From Cymbidium sinense (lineage: Eukaryota > Streptophyta > Magnoliopsida > Asparagales > Orchidaceae), in contig CM038215.1 of assembly GCA_021442155.1 (NCBI GenBank), positions 279,670,413-279,734,412 of the forward strand: a DNA stretch of 64,000 nt, given 5' to 3'. This document shows positions 1 through 13,399 of this stretch, piece by piece; positions within the stretch are counted from its first letter, which is position 1, and every line of letters starts with the position of its first letter. The notes below the pieces were generated by a model. The model was not told the DNA's origin and made no database searches. It saw only the letters and a program-made list of their open reading frames with translations. The translations under genes were made by a program, and so were the position numbers.

Positions 1-162
1 GAAGTAGTTTTAAACTTATTTTAAACGTCAGATATAAACAAATTTTTTTATAAAGAGAAAGGCGAAAAAGTCATAAAATTCAAACGGGTTTTAAAATTTA
101 TAAACCCATTTTAAAAAAAAAAATTTATGGAAAAGGTTTAAACAAACGAGGCCTTACAGTTG

Positions 163-3100
163 TCTGATAGAAAATAGTGGTTCAGTCCCTGGATTTTTAC
201 CATTTTTTTATTTTTATTTTTATTTTTAGCAATGTGAGATTCATTATAAATGCATTCATGTTTTTACTAAATATCCGTTAGGGTTCAATACTAAGATACA
301 CTAACCATTAAATTCTTTTCAATAATTAACATCAATTAATTATTCAAAATTAAAATTAATTTTTGATTAATTTTTCCTTATTGCAACTTAAAAATTTTAA
401 TTCCATCATTGAAAATGTTTGTGATATTGACAATTCATATTACTTGATTATTAAATTTGTCTAAGAAATGCATCTGTTAATTTAATAACTATACTCTTAG
501 TTAAGCTAAATAAAATAGTTATTTTTTTGATTTTGTGAGAGTAATTTAAACTTTATAATCCATTCTTCTCCAAGTAAGAAGAAAAGAAGTTTTTGTAATT
601 TTTTTTTTATTTTGATCCTTTTAGATTTAATATGAATTGTTCGAATATGAAAAGTGATATAATATATTATTTTGGGATTAGATAAGAGTATATAAAGAAT
701 TTTAATAAAAATAAATTTAAAAATAAGTCATAAGATCTTAGGGTTTAAGATGTTCTTGAAGAAATTAATATTATGTGAGGAAAAAAAAAGTAAAAAGTGA
801 TATATATCAAGTTGTAAAAAAAAATATTTGAAGAATTAAGTAGAATATATTTTATCATTAAAAATAGTTAGTGGCGAAATCAAAATATATAAGAAAAAAA
901 ATTAAAAATTTTATTTTAAAGTTGATTTAGATGTAAAAGTTAAAAGAATTGAGGAAGAAGTGTTCAATTGAGATTCTAAAGAATATGATATAAAAAAAAA
1001 GTTAGTATTTAGTTATATATAATAGATACTCTGAAAGATTCATGTATAATTTAGTTAAATAAAGAAATATGAGAAATAAAAATTTAGTTCTCGTGAAATA
1101 TATTAAGGATGAAGATTAAAAAATACTTTTTTTCAGAAGATAATACTAAATATAGGTGAATATGATATTTTGCTAAATTTTTTAACAAAGGTTATGAGAA
1201 TATGATTAACTTTAGTGATCTTAGTATTTTAAATGAAAAAAATTAGTTTTTATTTCTATCTTCATAAGAGATACTTTAAAGAAAATGACGTGTCTTAAAG
1301 TAGCAGGACATGATAATATTCTAATGAAAGTGTGAAAATGTTTAATAGAGTAAGAAATTTCTTAGCTTTCTAAACTTCTAATGTTATTTTAAAGATTAAA
1401 AAATGCCAAATGAGTGAAGATAAAGTTTGGTGGTCCATATTTTTAAGAATAAAGGTGATGCATAAGAGTATGCAAATTTTAGAAGAATTAAGCTAATATG
1501 CCATACATTTAAATTATGGGAGAGAGTAATTGAGCATAAGTTATGACATGATATAAATTTTTTTAAAAAAATCAATTTAGATTCAAACTGTTCAAGTTTA
1601 CTATGGATGCTATATATTTGTTGGGAGGTTTAATGGAGAAGTATAGAGAGAGTACAGAAGGTCTATGTATGAAATTTGTTTATTTAGAGGAAGCATGATA
1701 AAGTGCTAAGAGAAGTGCTTTGGAGAGTTCTAGAAAAAAATGAGTTAATATCGAGTATATTCAAGTCATTAAGAATATGTATACTGGAGTTGTAATTTGT
1801 GTTCAAACACAAGGAGAATTGGCTAAGTATTTTTTTATTGCAGTTGGATTACATTAAGGATCAACTTAAGCTCATATATTTTGCCTTAATTATGGATGTT
1901 TTTACTAAGCATTTGTAAGACGATGTACCTTGGTACATGCTTTTTGCTGATGTCATTGTTCTTGTTGATATGACTAGAGAGGGAGTTAAAAAAAACTTAA
2001 AGTATGGAGATTAATCATAGAGTCTAAAGGATTTCATTTGAGTAGATCTAAAATCAAACATACTAAGTGCAATTTTAGTAGTAGTATATCTATTAGTGGG
2101 GTTATGATAATGACTGATCAAGCCATTAAAAAGAGTGAACACTTTAGATATCGTATGTCTATTACTCCAAGTGATGGTGAAATAGATAGAGATACTATTA
2201 GTAAAATTCAAGTTGGATAATTGAAGGAGAGGAATGTATTGGTCCTATTGTGTGATAGAAAAGTACCTATCAGACTTAAAAAAATATTTTATAAGATGGT
2301 AGTGAGACCTACAATATTTTATGGTGCAAAATATTGCTCACTAAAAGAGAAACATAAAATTAAGTATTGTTGAGATGAGTATGCTGGTGTCTTTCCACTT
2401 AGAGACAAAATGTAAAACACATATATATGTGAAAAGGTCGGAGTAGCTCCTATGTCATATAAGAATAGAGAGAGTCGCTTCGAATGATTTGGTCACATAA
2501 AATATTGGCCGCTTAATGACCAAATTAGGAGAGTAGATGTATTAGATTCGACCTATGTTAAGAAAGACAAAGGCAGACCTAAACAGCCTTGGTTAGGAAG
2601 CACAAAAAATAACCTTATTTTAGTAGAATTAAATGAGAATATGACATTTAATAGGATATAATGGAAAAAAGGGATTCACGTAGCCGACCCTATGTAGTGG
2701 GATAAAAAGGCTTGTTGTTGTTTTGTTTTGCATATTTATATAATTGACTAGGCTCATTATTTTTTTATTTTTGGATTTTCCACATAATAACTTCGTCGTC
2801 ACTTTCGAAACTTTTTTATTTGTGTGTATATGTGTGAAATTTTCATATAAATCTAAGATTATAAAGTTTCTCTGCTATCACAAATATTTTAGCATGCAAT
2901 AGTTCAATGATGGTTTTTAAATAAGTGTTTGGTGATAGTGGCTAATGATAGTGACTATTGACATCAAATATCACATAATGTCTAATGTTTTTCAAACTCT
3001 CCCTAAGAGTTTGGCTCTACACCTTAACCATTAGAGGAGCCCCTTCATTGCCTTTTAATTAAACCTATGGTAATCTTATTACAAAGGCCAATCTATGATT

Positions 3101-5430
3101 AAGCTTATCTAGAAATTTTTTTTTGTATGACATTATTTTTAGACTAGATCATTTGGACATTAAAACTAAAAAAGGTAATTGATAGATCACTAAAATTTTT
3201 ATCAATTGAGCTCAAATCTTAATGTAGTATTAGTTGTAACTAGTCATCTAATTTTTGGTTTATTCATTCCTACTTGAGTTTGTTTATATTAAGAGTCACA
3301 TCAAGAAATGCTATTTATTTCATTGTGTGTATGATTGATAGAACATAAAAATAATCCTATAAATCACTAATTTTGATGCAATTATTAAATAAAAACTTTT
3401 TGAAAATAAATGTAAAATTATTTAAACTCTGATTTTAATAAATTTATAATAAATTTGAGTATTTTGATGTGACGAGCCTATTAACATCAAATGTGGTTTA
3501 GATTATCCAAATGAATCCAAATCAATCCCTTGAATTGTAATTCGAAGTTCTAAAATATTAGTTGCAAGGTCAAATAATATTCAAATTTGTTATACTTATA
3601 GCTGAATTGAGTATCTCAATTAGAAGAATCTAATGAGTTTAAAATCATTTAAATTCAAGATCATTCAGACACTTAAATGGCAAAAAAGTCAATTTAAAAA
3701 TTAATGTGAATTATTCAATTTAGTGTATTGGGATTTAAATTAGATTATCGTAATATTTCTCCCAATATTCAATAAATAAGATCTCATTTCTACCATGAAA
3801 GGAAAAGGTGCTCCCAACTAAGCTTGAGAGTGTCACTAAAGGCAAATCATTATTAATCATCATCGAATTACTATAGCTTTATTAACACCATATAACTATT
3901 ATATCCATATTATTTTTAGGATATTATTGTCAAACTTTTGTGCAATAGAAAAATAAACAATCACTTACAACTTTGTAATCTTATTTTTTCTACTTAGAGA
4001 GAAGAGTGAGATTTTATAACTTCATTTATAAAGTAGATTATTTTGATTAGGCATGACCTTATGATTTTTTTTCTTCTTCTTTAGTTTCCACATAAAAATT
4101 TTGGTATTTCCATGTAACAATGATCTAGGCTTGTATTATTACACTAGGATCTTCATGATCTTAAATTTTTTTTCTTGCATTATAAATAATTATAATTAAT
4201 TATAATTAATCATAGAATAAATAAATTTATTATAAACTTGTATAACTTATTCATTTGAGCTAGGATTGTAATATTGGCCAACTCAATAGACTTTTTATAG
4301 ACCTCAGTGTAAAATGTCATAGGCGACAAATTGTTTTGTCCATAAGAATAGACTTAAATAAAATTTTCATTAAATTGATTCTTAACTATTGAACATATAT
4401 GCATAGCTTTAAGAGTTGCATTCTTTAAAATAGTTATCTCACATTAAGAATTGACAAGTATAGAAAATATACTTTATTAGGCATTTATACTTATATGATA
4501 AGGCTGCTTAGTTTTTAATGACTATGTCATAACAAAGCTCTTAATTAAATAGTTTAACTTATCTTATATTTGCATAGAGACTATGATGTTATGATTTTAA
4601 AATGTTGAGGTGGATTTAGCAAGCTGCCCTTTATTGATAAAATTATAATACTATGACATTATTTAAAAATGAAGTTTCAAGATATAATTCTCTTACATAT
4701 GAATAGATATAGATAAATTTGAGTTAGAATATAAGTTGTAGTTCTCACCTTAAATCCAATAATTTAAGGTTGATTTTAGTACTCTTACTCTTCCTCCTAT
4801 GACTTACAAATAAAAAGCTCTTTCAATGTTGATACAATCATGATCAAACTCTCAAAATCACATCTTTTAATAAGCTTCATATTCATAAAAAATATATTTT
4901 TTATTACATTATTCAATAGTTTCATAGAAGAGACGACTTCACTTAGAATGTAACAAAGTATAGATACTTGCACTTATAGAGGACTTATATCTCAAAATAA
5001 AATAAAATTAATTTAATCCAATGACATTAGAAAGAGGAAGATCTTCAAGAACATTGACCTTAAATTTAAATGCTAACAATTTTATTTTTGAATATGTAAT
5101 AGAAGGATATTTCTGCCTTTTAAAATAGTATATTATTATTTTATGTAGAAGTTTATTATAAAAATTCATATCTCAATGTTGATTCGTCAAATAAATATGT
5201 CCATATTTACATATCAAAAACAACTACACAGATCTCTTACATTCGATCAAAAACAACTACACAGCTCTTGCATTAATGTTGATATATCAACACCATTATT
5301 TAAGTTAAATTAAAATACCATTTGTTGATTTGAGGATTGAAAACTTAATTATGGATCTTGCATTAATGTTGTTTTCAATTATTGAGTTAGCAAGAGCTTG
5401 TTAATTTAATTTACATCTTTCACAACCAAT
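163..5430. repeat. 5 kb dispersed/segmental repeat, copy A
   Basis: Colinear with 37795-43330 (copy B), and in part with 34520-35450 (copy C). Shared landmarks, in the same order, include the stretch around 163-270 (matching 37800-37910), 2800-2960 (matching 39520-39670), 3440-3660 (matching 39960-40170), 4260-4500 and the end at 5270-5420 (matching 43170-43320). The copies differ by many substitutions and indels. A LINE lies inside this copy only. I recognise no coding sequence in the repeat itself. It could be an old large transposon or a segmental duplication; the third, shorter copy in an AP-1 sigma intron favours a dispersed element. No target-site duplication was identified. Confidence 0.6.
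640..2735 (+). mobile_element. Degenerate LINE (L1-type non-LTR retrotransposon), RT and C-terminal region
   Basis: Broken plus-strand reading frames recall plant L1 LINE reverse transcriptase. A segment just upstream of the RT can be read near 1085-1130 (K-Y-I-K-D-E-D). An RT region with AGHDN lies near 1290, RT with GLHQGS-like residues near 1840-1860, and the catalytic box near 1940-1960 as MLFADV, where the second Asp of FADD is lost. Then follow LSRSK near 2040, VVRP..YGA near 2300-2330 and GRPK near 2570. The 3' end is a GTT-rich tail at about 2715-2735. Many stops and frameshifts make it non-functional. The 5' boundary is uncertain, between about 600 and 1000. Copy B of the surrounding repeat lacks this insert, so it arrived after the copies separated. 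Confidence 0.7.
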
Positions 5431-8400
5431 ATAAGAGCCCTTGACATCTCTTCTTGCTCTTTGAAGATAGATGCAATACTAACATTCATGTGATGCCGCT
5501 CTAATGATGAATGACCTAATGACTATGGCATCTTACTACTCGCTAGTGACAAAAGCAATGGTCAACAATAATGATTGCAATACTCGTCAATGATGTCGCT
5601 CATTAGCGAGCAAGTGACTTGCTGTCAAAGATGGATATGATGAGCTCCAAGGCAAAAATTTTGTTGAAAACAAGGTTATTTTCATTGTTATTGCTAACGA
5701 CATGCCACAGTTGATGCCAACACAACTCATTGATGCCATAGACCTCTCCCGTAGATATAATTGGCCCTTCACTCAACTTGGTTGTACCTACCTTAATAAA
5801 AAAACAGAATTAAAGTTTCTTCTTTTATTATAATTCAACAACATATGGATTATGGACAATATTTTTAAAACAAATACATTTTTGTATTTGAGTTAGGTTT
5901 GTGGTTTTACCCCATGGGATTATTTTATACATAAAAAAATCTCTATTTTTAATTATGTGTGCATTCAAAACTCCTAAGCTAGAATGAGCGTAAATTTCTT
6001 ATATTCTCAATTTATAGGAATCTCGTCTAATACATAATACCCTATATAAAATTTGTCTCGATCATATATTGCAATTGAGCTTAAGAGGAGACAATTGGAA
6101 GCTTGTACACAATTGAAATCACCTAAATAATGAGTGAAGCATATATGGGAGGAGCCCATCATGCCCAATCCAGCCAATTGTAATTCAACAAGTTATGTTG
6201 GGGTTGTTAGCCTCTCCAAGGTGCCAATCATTCCTATGAAATAAGAGTTGGTGACAACCACCTTCATAATTTGCTATCTTATCTTGCTAAGGCAAAGATG
6301 TGCCTTAACTCAGTAGAAACAATTGAAGTGGTTGGGCCAAGCCAAATAAAAATCGACCACATTGAGTAGGCATCAAAATGGTGGTTTTGATGGATATTTA
6401 GTTAATCATTCAGAGGTTTTAAGGATATAACAACCACTCTTATAATTGTGATGTCATGCCAAAAATAGAAAAAATTTTGTTTCTATGATATAACACAATT
6501 TTCTTATTAATTAAATCAATCTAATTATCTAGTCTTTCCATTAGTCATGCTTTTGATCATTAATTTTGAAATATCACAAAGTGTCTACTCCCTTTATGCT
6601 ACAAATACCTATTTCATTTTCAACTTTTCTAAATACACTAACTATCATGATTCTTTTTATATTTCTTTTTCCATAATTTTGTTATTTTGTGATTGATAAT
6701 TATATGACTGGAAGTAGCAATAACCAAGTGATCGAAAAGAAAAGACTTCAACAAAAGTAATAAGGCCCTAAGCAAGCTACTAAGAATATCTTGTTTTTCT
6801 ATCTTTTTTCTTTCCATGCCAAATTTCTTTATATTCAATCCCTAAATTCCACTAATTGATCAAAAGTCAAAGAAAATTAATTATCTTATTCCCTAAAAAA
6901 ACTCTTTTGTACAAAATTATTATAATATCCAATGTTACAAATCTCTTAAAATTTTGGCTATAACGTTTTAGGCTTTGTGTTCATCCAACTCTTCTCTTAT
7001 ATTTTCTATTGAATCATTGCCATGCAATGGCCACAGTGATCCAACTCTAAGCTACCTTTACTTCTACATGTCATCACTCTAGTGTTGCTCCTTTTAAACA
7101 ACTATCATCATGAAGCTATTTTGAACCATTAACCATCATAACCAATAATAAGCCTCCTATATTGCAATTGTTCGATTGTCACCATGACATGCTAAGATTC
7201 CCCAAAAATAATAGTTGTTTCCCTCAAGTCATCACCACTTACTCTATGTTATGTGAAAGATTGAGCTTCTCCCACCTCCATCAAACAAACATCACCAAAT
7301 TACCAAAAGTTCAACAATAACATGCCCCTTTTGACAACTCATGAATGACACCATATACTTCATCGTGATCATTGCACTATAAAGCTATCTCATTTATAGC
7401 ACCAATTCATAGCAAAATCTTGATAGCCACAACCAAACCACATAAAGACTAGTAGCATTATGAGTTAACACCACACTTCTGCACCACCTAAACTATGATT
7501 GCTACCACTACACATTATTAAATCTATGGAATACTTAACCTCAAAAAAGAAAAAAAAAAGAGTAGAAGATAATAACGTGGTTAAAAAATCATCATATATC
7601 ATTATCTCTATCCCAACCACTCAAGGTCTACTTTATGAATCAGAATACTTGCAAATTCTTCTCATTTAGTGTGTTAACTCTAATTTATATTTTATTTTGC
7701 ACAACATTATAAGTTATGTTACAATGATCTCTCCCTTTTTATCACATTTCTTTCATTTCTTTCATGCTTATTAGAATCTAAACTTTTATTGCACATTATA
7801 TATATAGAAAATATAATTTTATTAGGCAAAGACACAAAATCACAAGAAAATTGAGCAAAAAATAAGAATAGAATCCTTGATACGACTGCAGAGTCTGAAG
7901 GAGTGACAATCTTAGAACTTGTCTGGTTTTGATATTTCTCTTGCTTAATTAAAAAAAAATAAATTGTATCAGAGACATGTTTAAGAAAATTAATATTTTG
8001 TATGTGATGATTTATTTCATATACCTTAATATTTTCAACTTAGAAAGAATAGGAAGCACAATAATAACATGCAAAAGTGAGTTTTATTCTGTATAGAATA
8101 AAGCATTTCAGTCTGTAGCGAAATATCTGATTAAGACAGAATGACGTTATGATAGAATTGTTAAGTTGAGGTTTTAATATGAGAACTTTCACATCATTTT
8201 ATACTAGAATTAACTATCGATTTAATATAAATATTGAAGATGGTTTAAAGATTAGATTGATCTTTATAATGATTAAATGAAGTTAATGAGCTTGTTAATG
8301 GAATAAATAGCTATTCTAACTTTTAAAATTTTGAAATTTAACCTGTAGCCTTTTACTTTATAATTTGTATCTTGCTTTTCATTTCTTTACTTCATAAAAT

Positions 8401-8784
8401 TTAACCGCAGGCTATTAATGTGTAGTTTTGTTAGTTTTCTTAAAAATAATGTATGTTCTATGATATGCCCATAAAATGCACAACAAAAATGTTTAATTAT
8501 TAGAAAAATACATTTGTAGTAAGATGGGATCAACTTGAATAATTTTATACACCCCATCAAGTGAAGTTTGCTATCATCTAACTTCAGTATTTCAAGTAAA
8601 AAAGTAAAATTAATTATAAATTTTAATAAAATATAAAATATTATTTAATTTAGTTCGAAATCATATATTTTAAGAAAAAACATATTAATCATGAAATTCT
8701 AATGATTGCTCCTCATTCAGATTACTAAAAGTTTAGGTTATAATCACAATTAATTTAAAATTTTTGGATAAATATTAATTTTTT
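5431..8784. other. AT-rich intergenic DNA, no gene recognised
   Basis: No reading frame with recognisable domains. Short ORFs at 5587-5772 and 6638-6838 (minus) are low in complexity and have no start context or family resemblance. The stretch 7000-7520 is rich in CAT/CAC trinucleotide-like text, reminiscent of decayed simple repeat. Nothing else is supportable. Confidence 0.5.
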
Positions 8785-9375
8785 TGAGAAATGCACATGA
8801 AACATTTCATTCTTTCATTACAAATTAGACACGTAAAATTAAAGTAATAATGTAAGCACAATGCTTGAGGGGAGTTTCATGGACTACAAACGGAAGAAAA
8901 AAAGTAAAAAATCACAGTAAACTAAACATCACACATAGAAAATGATTTAAGCTAAATATCATATTATCAAAGCACATATCTAAGAGAAAAAACTTGATAT
9001 GTCTAACTGAAATCTAACCACAACGAATTTCCCATTTTCAACCTTTTCCCAACTTTAATCTAGGTCATTTTCCATATGAAATCTAAGATTAATATGTTGG
9101 TCCATGTAGTTGTTATGATTTTTCAAATTGGGACAAATTAGCAAGTAAGTGAGATTCCAAAACTTTATGCCAAAAATCAAGTTCCAACTAAGGTTCACAC
9201 ACCTTTTTTGCTCGTCAAAGTTGTTTCTTAGATCTTCTGGAGCTTCAACCCAATACGTCAAAAAAGAAGAGAGCAAAATATGATATGATAGACAAAAGGA
9301 GATTAAATAGAGAAATTTGAGTATGTGAGGGTGGATCTAATAGGATTCTTGTTCACCATTGTGAGCTCCAAAAAT
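8785..9375 (-). repeat. Dispersed repeat, inverted copy of 23330-23945
   Basis: Read on the minus strand, this block matches 23330-23945 on the plus strand. Shared parts include the region giving G-I-K-[FL]-W-N (minus strand near 9160; plus strand near 23550), and the far end near 8800-8830, which matches 23890-23920. Similarity is clear but diverged. The copies may be solo LTRs or non-autonomous elements; I could not define terminal motifs. The second copy sits in intron 1 of the AP-1 sigma gene. Confidence 0.6.
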
Positions 9376-11590
9376 TTTCCACCGACTTCTCGATAAATTG
9401 AAGTGATGAAAGTGATTTAAAAGTGTAATTTTCAGTTGAATAGTAGATAAGACACTACCCAGAGATTTCGTCCTCATTTGGTGAGGATTTCAGATTTGGT
9501 TCCAGGTTTCCTATAGGCGCAAGCCCCTATAGTTAATTATTCCTCTCAATAAGTGAGAGAAAACTTTCGATTAAGGCTAGTTGTTAGATCATTTAATGCA
9601 TAGCGTATAGTAACAACATATGGAGTTTTAGAATTTAAGATTATGAAATTCATCATTTCAGCTTAAACCGGATGATTGGGGGAATGATGAAATGCCTGAT
9701 CTAGATCCCATGTTTCCGTCATCCCAGGTTGTCATTCCTAGTCTACTTAGTCAGAGGAGGTAGTCAACCCAACTTGACCGAAAGATTCTTATCAGCAATA
9801 TATGAGTTATGCCGTCCAAGAAATCCTTAGACTTGGGTGGTTTGTCAAGGAGACATGCTTAAGTCTACCTTAGCTGACAGATGGTTGTTTTCCCTATTAA
9901 ATGTACTATATGACTCACAACTTAAAGGGCAGAGCTATTAGGGAGCATATGGGCTACAACCGTGATCATAATATAATGGAGCCTTATCGCCGCCACTCGA
10001 TCGATGACTCTGTCATAACGATCATGTGAAGCTAGGCCGCCATCAATCGGGGAGGACACCTACCACGCCCTACTAACGTGAGATTGAGAGAACATAAGAA
10101 AACATTTAATGACATTGGCTCCTTCAGCTAGAGTTTTTTAGTTTGTCATCAAATAATTACGGGTGAATATGAGTTTTGCTTAAAGTTTTAATGATTGAGT
10201 TTTATTTAAACATTTTTTAGATTGACACTTAATTTAAGTTAATTTGATTTGAAATTTGAATCACATTTTGATGAAAGTATCTCCTTCGGTTGAAATCACC
10301 ATTCAACACGCATTATCAGGTAGTTAATTGACTTTGAATATACTTGAAAATTTTAGATCAACTCTGTTTAGCTCTAACGAGACTCGACCGCTATCACATA
10401 CGTGATTAAGATATTTCACTAAGTTGAAATTCTTATAATAGAATTTTAGGTTTCGTTAACCCGGACCCAGTCCTAAGACAAAACCGGGAAGCAACCTGCG
10501 CAACATCCTCAAACACTTGAATTTAAAATTCAGCATAGCGTCGGGGCCCATACAAGTTTATTTGAGAATGCCTTAATTAACGTCTTCTGTCCGGTGGCAT
10601 AAGATGTGTGTTCCATTCATTTAAAAGCTTACATATATCTTTCAGCGCTTAAGTTAAGCTATTGAAAATATCAAATATTTATATTTGCAAGCTCATGTAA
10701 ATTGAAGTGCTTGAATATTATGTTTACTTGAAAGTGAATGTAAAAAGTTCACTTTATTTAAGTATTTACATGTGTCTTGAAGCTATAATATTCAAAAGAC
10801 AGTTTAATTTATTATTTTATATGAAAATTCAATCCCTCAGAGATACTTCAGTGAATCAATGGAGTGTAATATTCAAGTTTATTTCTTCTCTTTTTTAAGG
10901 TTCCTCATTTGACTTATTTCTTGTTTTCATAGATAAGGCTATGGATTTCAGCATTTTTATGAAACATCCTTAGATATCTCCATCTCCCAAATGGGTCAAC
11001 CCATATTATGAATAAACATCTTTTTTTCTTTTCAATTCAACCTTTAACTCCATAGGATTCCTCCACTCAAATGTTTGCTTTTATTTAGGTATTACAGCCA
11101 AAACTTCAAATACTAAAATTTTAAGTGTTTGAATTGAAGTTAGTTATATTAGAATGTACATAGAAAACTTATTCAAATTCTCCTACATTCATTCCACCTC
11201 TTTTTTTTTTTTTGAGAGTGGGTCCTTCATTACTCCCTCCAATTTCTATAGATAAGACTAAGAGGGGGTCTTACCTTTCATTCCATTTGTTTGAAGAGTT
11301 GGAGTGTTTGAAAGAGAAGGGTTATAAATTTTAGTAGGCTTTCAACTCCGCTTAGATAAATTTTGTAAGTATTTTTTACCTCTCTTTCTCCTTTTCTTTG
11401 ATTTTGTGTTTTACTCTTGTACTCGTTATATGTTCTTTTCCCTCCCCTCTTTTTTCTTCTTCTTGATGCTTTTGGTTTGAATTTAGCTTTATATTTCTTT
11501 GTTTAGCATTCTTAAGCCTGTTCTTTTTATTTTTTATTTTTTTCTAAGTCAAAAGATTCAAAATTTGCAAAGATTTCTACTGGGGAGCGA
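9376..11590. other. No gene recognised; probably retroelement-derived
   Basis: GC content rises locally (9460-10080 and 10440-10620) compared with flanking AT-rich DNA, as seen in decayed retroelements, but I recognise no protein motif. The plus-strand ORF at 10707-10898 lacks any familiar domain. Pyrimidine-rich text occurs at 11370-11550. Confidence 0.35.
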
Positions 11591-11814
11591 TATCATCGAT
11601 GTTGGCTTTACCTGACACCATAATGAGCATATGAAAGTGTTGTCTCATGATATCACAAATGGTTATCTCGCGTGCTCTAAGGAGTAACGTGTAATCAAAG
11701 AAAGAAACACAAGCATATATACATCCACATCACACATGTTCGATTTATTCCCGCGAATGATCGACAAAGAGACAAATTAGCGCAAAAACTAAGAGAAGAA
11801 CTCCTAATGATTTT

Positions 11815-12330
11815 CTCACTGAGGCAAAGGGAAAGGTCGAAAGGGAGAGGAGAAACCGAGAAGAACTGAGATAATGAGTGTTCTTCTCACATGCAAAAAT
11901 TGGAAATTGGATTGGGAAATGGGGGGATTTTTGGATTGAGAAAATGAGAGAATTTGAAAGTAGATTTTCGGTTTTGATGGAAATGAGAAAAAAAAAGGAA
12001 TTTCGGATTGATTTTGTGAGAAGGAAAAAGAAATAAAGAAAAGAAAGGGAAGGGAGTGGATTTTTGATTTTGTGAGAGGGAGAAAGAAATAGAGAAAAGG
12101 AAATGGAAGAAGAGAGGAAGAAAAAGGAAGAAGAAGAAAAAGAAAGAAGATGAAAAGAAAAAGAAGGAGAAGAAAGAAGAAGGAAGCCTTGCCTTTTTCG
12201 ATTTGAATGAGGGAAATGGGAGAGAAGGGATTTTTCGGTTTGGAGAGGGGAAGAAGTGGAAGTAGACCTCTTTGCATAAAGAGTTGCGGTTTGGTTTGAG
12301 GAGGAGGGAATAGTTGTGAAGCCTGCGTTC
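11815..12330. repeat. Purine-rich (GA) low-complexity tract on the plus strand
   Basis: About 500 bp of the plus strand is strongly A/G-biased with few pyrimidine runs. The minus strand consequently gives two overlapping open frames (11816-12277 and 11887-12429) rich in F, S, L and P. Both are a composition artefact and not treated as genes. Within the proposed minus-strand LTR this would correspond to a CT-rich transcribed leader. Confidence 0.75.
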
Positions 12331-12404
12331 GAACGAAAAGAGGGAAATCCGAGCGAGTCGTTTAGTCAATATATATATCAATCTTAAGTTATTATGATAT
12401 TTTG

Positions 12405-13150
12405 AATGCAACGACGTAGTCTGTTTCACAATCGGAGGCCGTTTGGTTCAAGTCAACATCAAATTGAGTCCATTTCAGCTCAAAATGCACGCTATCATTT
12501 TCAACCGCTCGATTTGTTGCATACTTGTCCGAATTGAGTGCGAATATTTTTACTTAATAGATTTCTACATTTCGAAGCTAACGACACAATCAATTTCATG
12601 AACGAATGTCGTTTGCTTTGCTTCGGTGCCTCCTGACCTCGATATATGTGCAGGTGTGTTGACGATTGATCGCTTGATCGGTTGATCATCAAGTTGTATA
12701 ATATTTATATTCTGACCAGTTTCAATGTTCTAAATGTAATGTCGAAGTCTGTTCATCGATCAGAGGTCATTTGAGCTGATTTTAGTGACATATAGTGCAT
12801 TTTAACATCAATTTGCGCCCTGTCACTTCCGATCATTTGACATTTGCACATACTCGTCCAAATTGAGTGTGGATAGTCTCATTTGATAGTTTTTGATGTT
12901 TTGAAGCTAACGATATGATCAGCTTCATGAACGGAGGTCGTTTTGACATCGTGACAACTTCCCTTTTCTGATATGCACATCGCGAAAGTTCGAATACCGA
13001 CGGTTGATCATTAAATTATGCAGTGTTTATATTCTAATAAATTTCGACATTCTTGACACAACGGTGAAGTCCGTTCATCGATCGCAGATCATTTCAACTA
13101 TTTTCAGTGGCATCCTGTGCATTTTGAGCCCCAATTTGCGCACTGCCACC
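12405..13150. repeat. Imperfect tandem repeat, period about 325 bp, 2.3 units
   Basis: An anchor related to GAAGTCTGTTCATCGATC appears near 12411, 12741 and 13065, giving spacings of 330 and 324 bp. Other shared parts are TTGAGTGYGRATA (12534 and 12866) and AAGCTAACGAYAYRATCA (12576 and 12904). Unit 3 is partial. Large direct repeats like this are common in LTR U3 regions of Ty3/gypsy elements. Confidence 0.7.
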
Positions 13151-13399
13151 TCCAAAGTCTGTCGAATTTGACTTTTGGGCTTGACTCAACTTATGACATA
13201 TATATGGAGGTAAACAAATGCCCCCACACATGGAGCGAGTCGCATTTGTTAAAAACTGGTTGATTCTTTTTTGACTTTCTTCACTTTCTCTTTTTTTTCC
13301 ACTTTTTCTTACCGCTTCTTAGTATAACTCCCCTTTTTTTGTTTTACACCTTGTTATGCTATCACTTGGATTCTTATGTGCTATTTTTTTAATCACTTG

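Larger units (their letters stand above)
11600..13215 (-). repeat. Probable LTR of a minus-strand Ty3/gypsy element
   Basis: Inferred from context. Read on the minus strand, a G-rich run near 13219-13226 resembles a polypurine tract. It is followed, toward lower coordinates, by about 1.6 kb with tandem 325-bp repeats (U3-like) and then a CT-rich segment (leader-like on the minus strand). Integrase coding lies upstream on the same strand at 18.6-19.0 kb. The outer end near 11600 is a guess, and the matching 5' LTR was not found. It could instead be unrelated repeat DNA. Confidence 0.3.

Noticed and set aside
5587..5772. Minus-strand ORF of 61 codons
   Set aside because: No similarity that I know, in DNA with repeated short words (ACTCG, GATG, CATTAG).
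11816..12429. Two overlapping minus-strand ORFs of 153 and 180 codons, the second longest open frame in the window
   Set aside because: Both come from a 500-bp purine-rich plus strand; the proteins are almost only F, S, L, P and K and overlap each other in different frames. No domain or start context.
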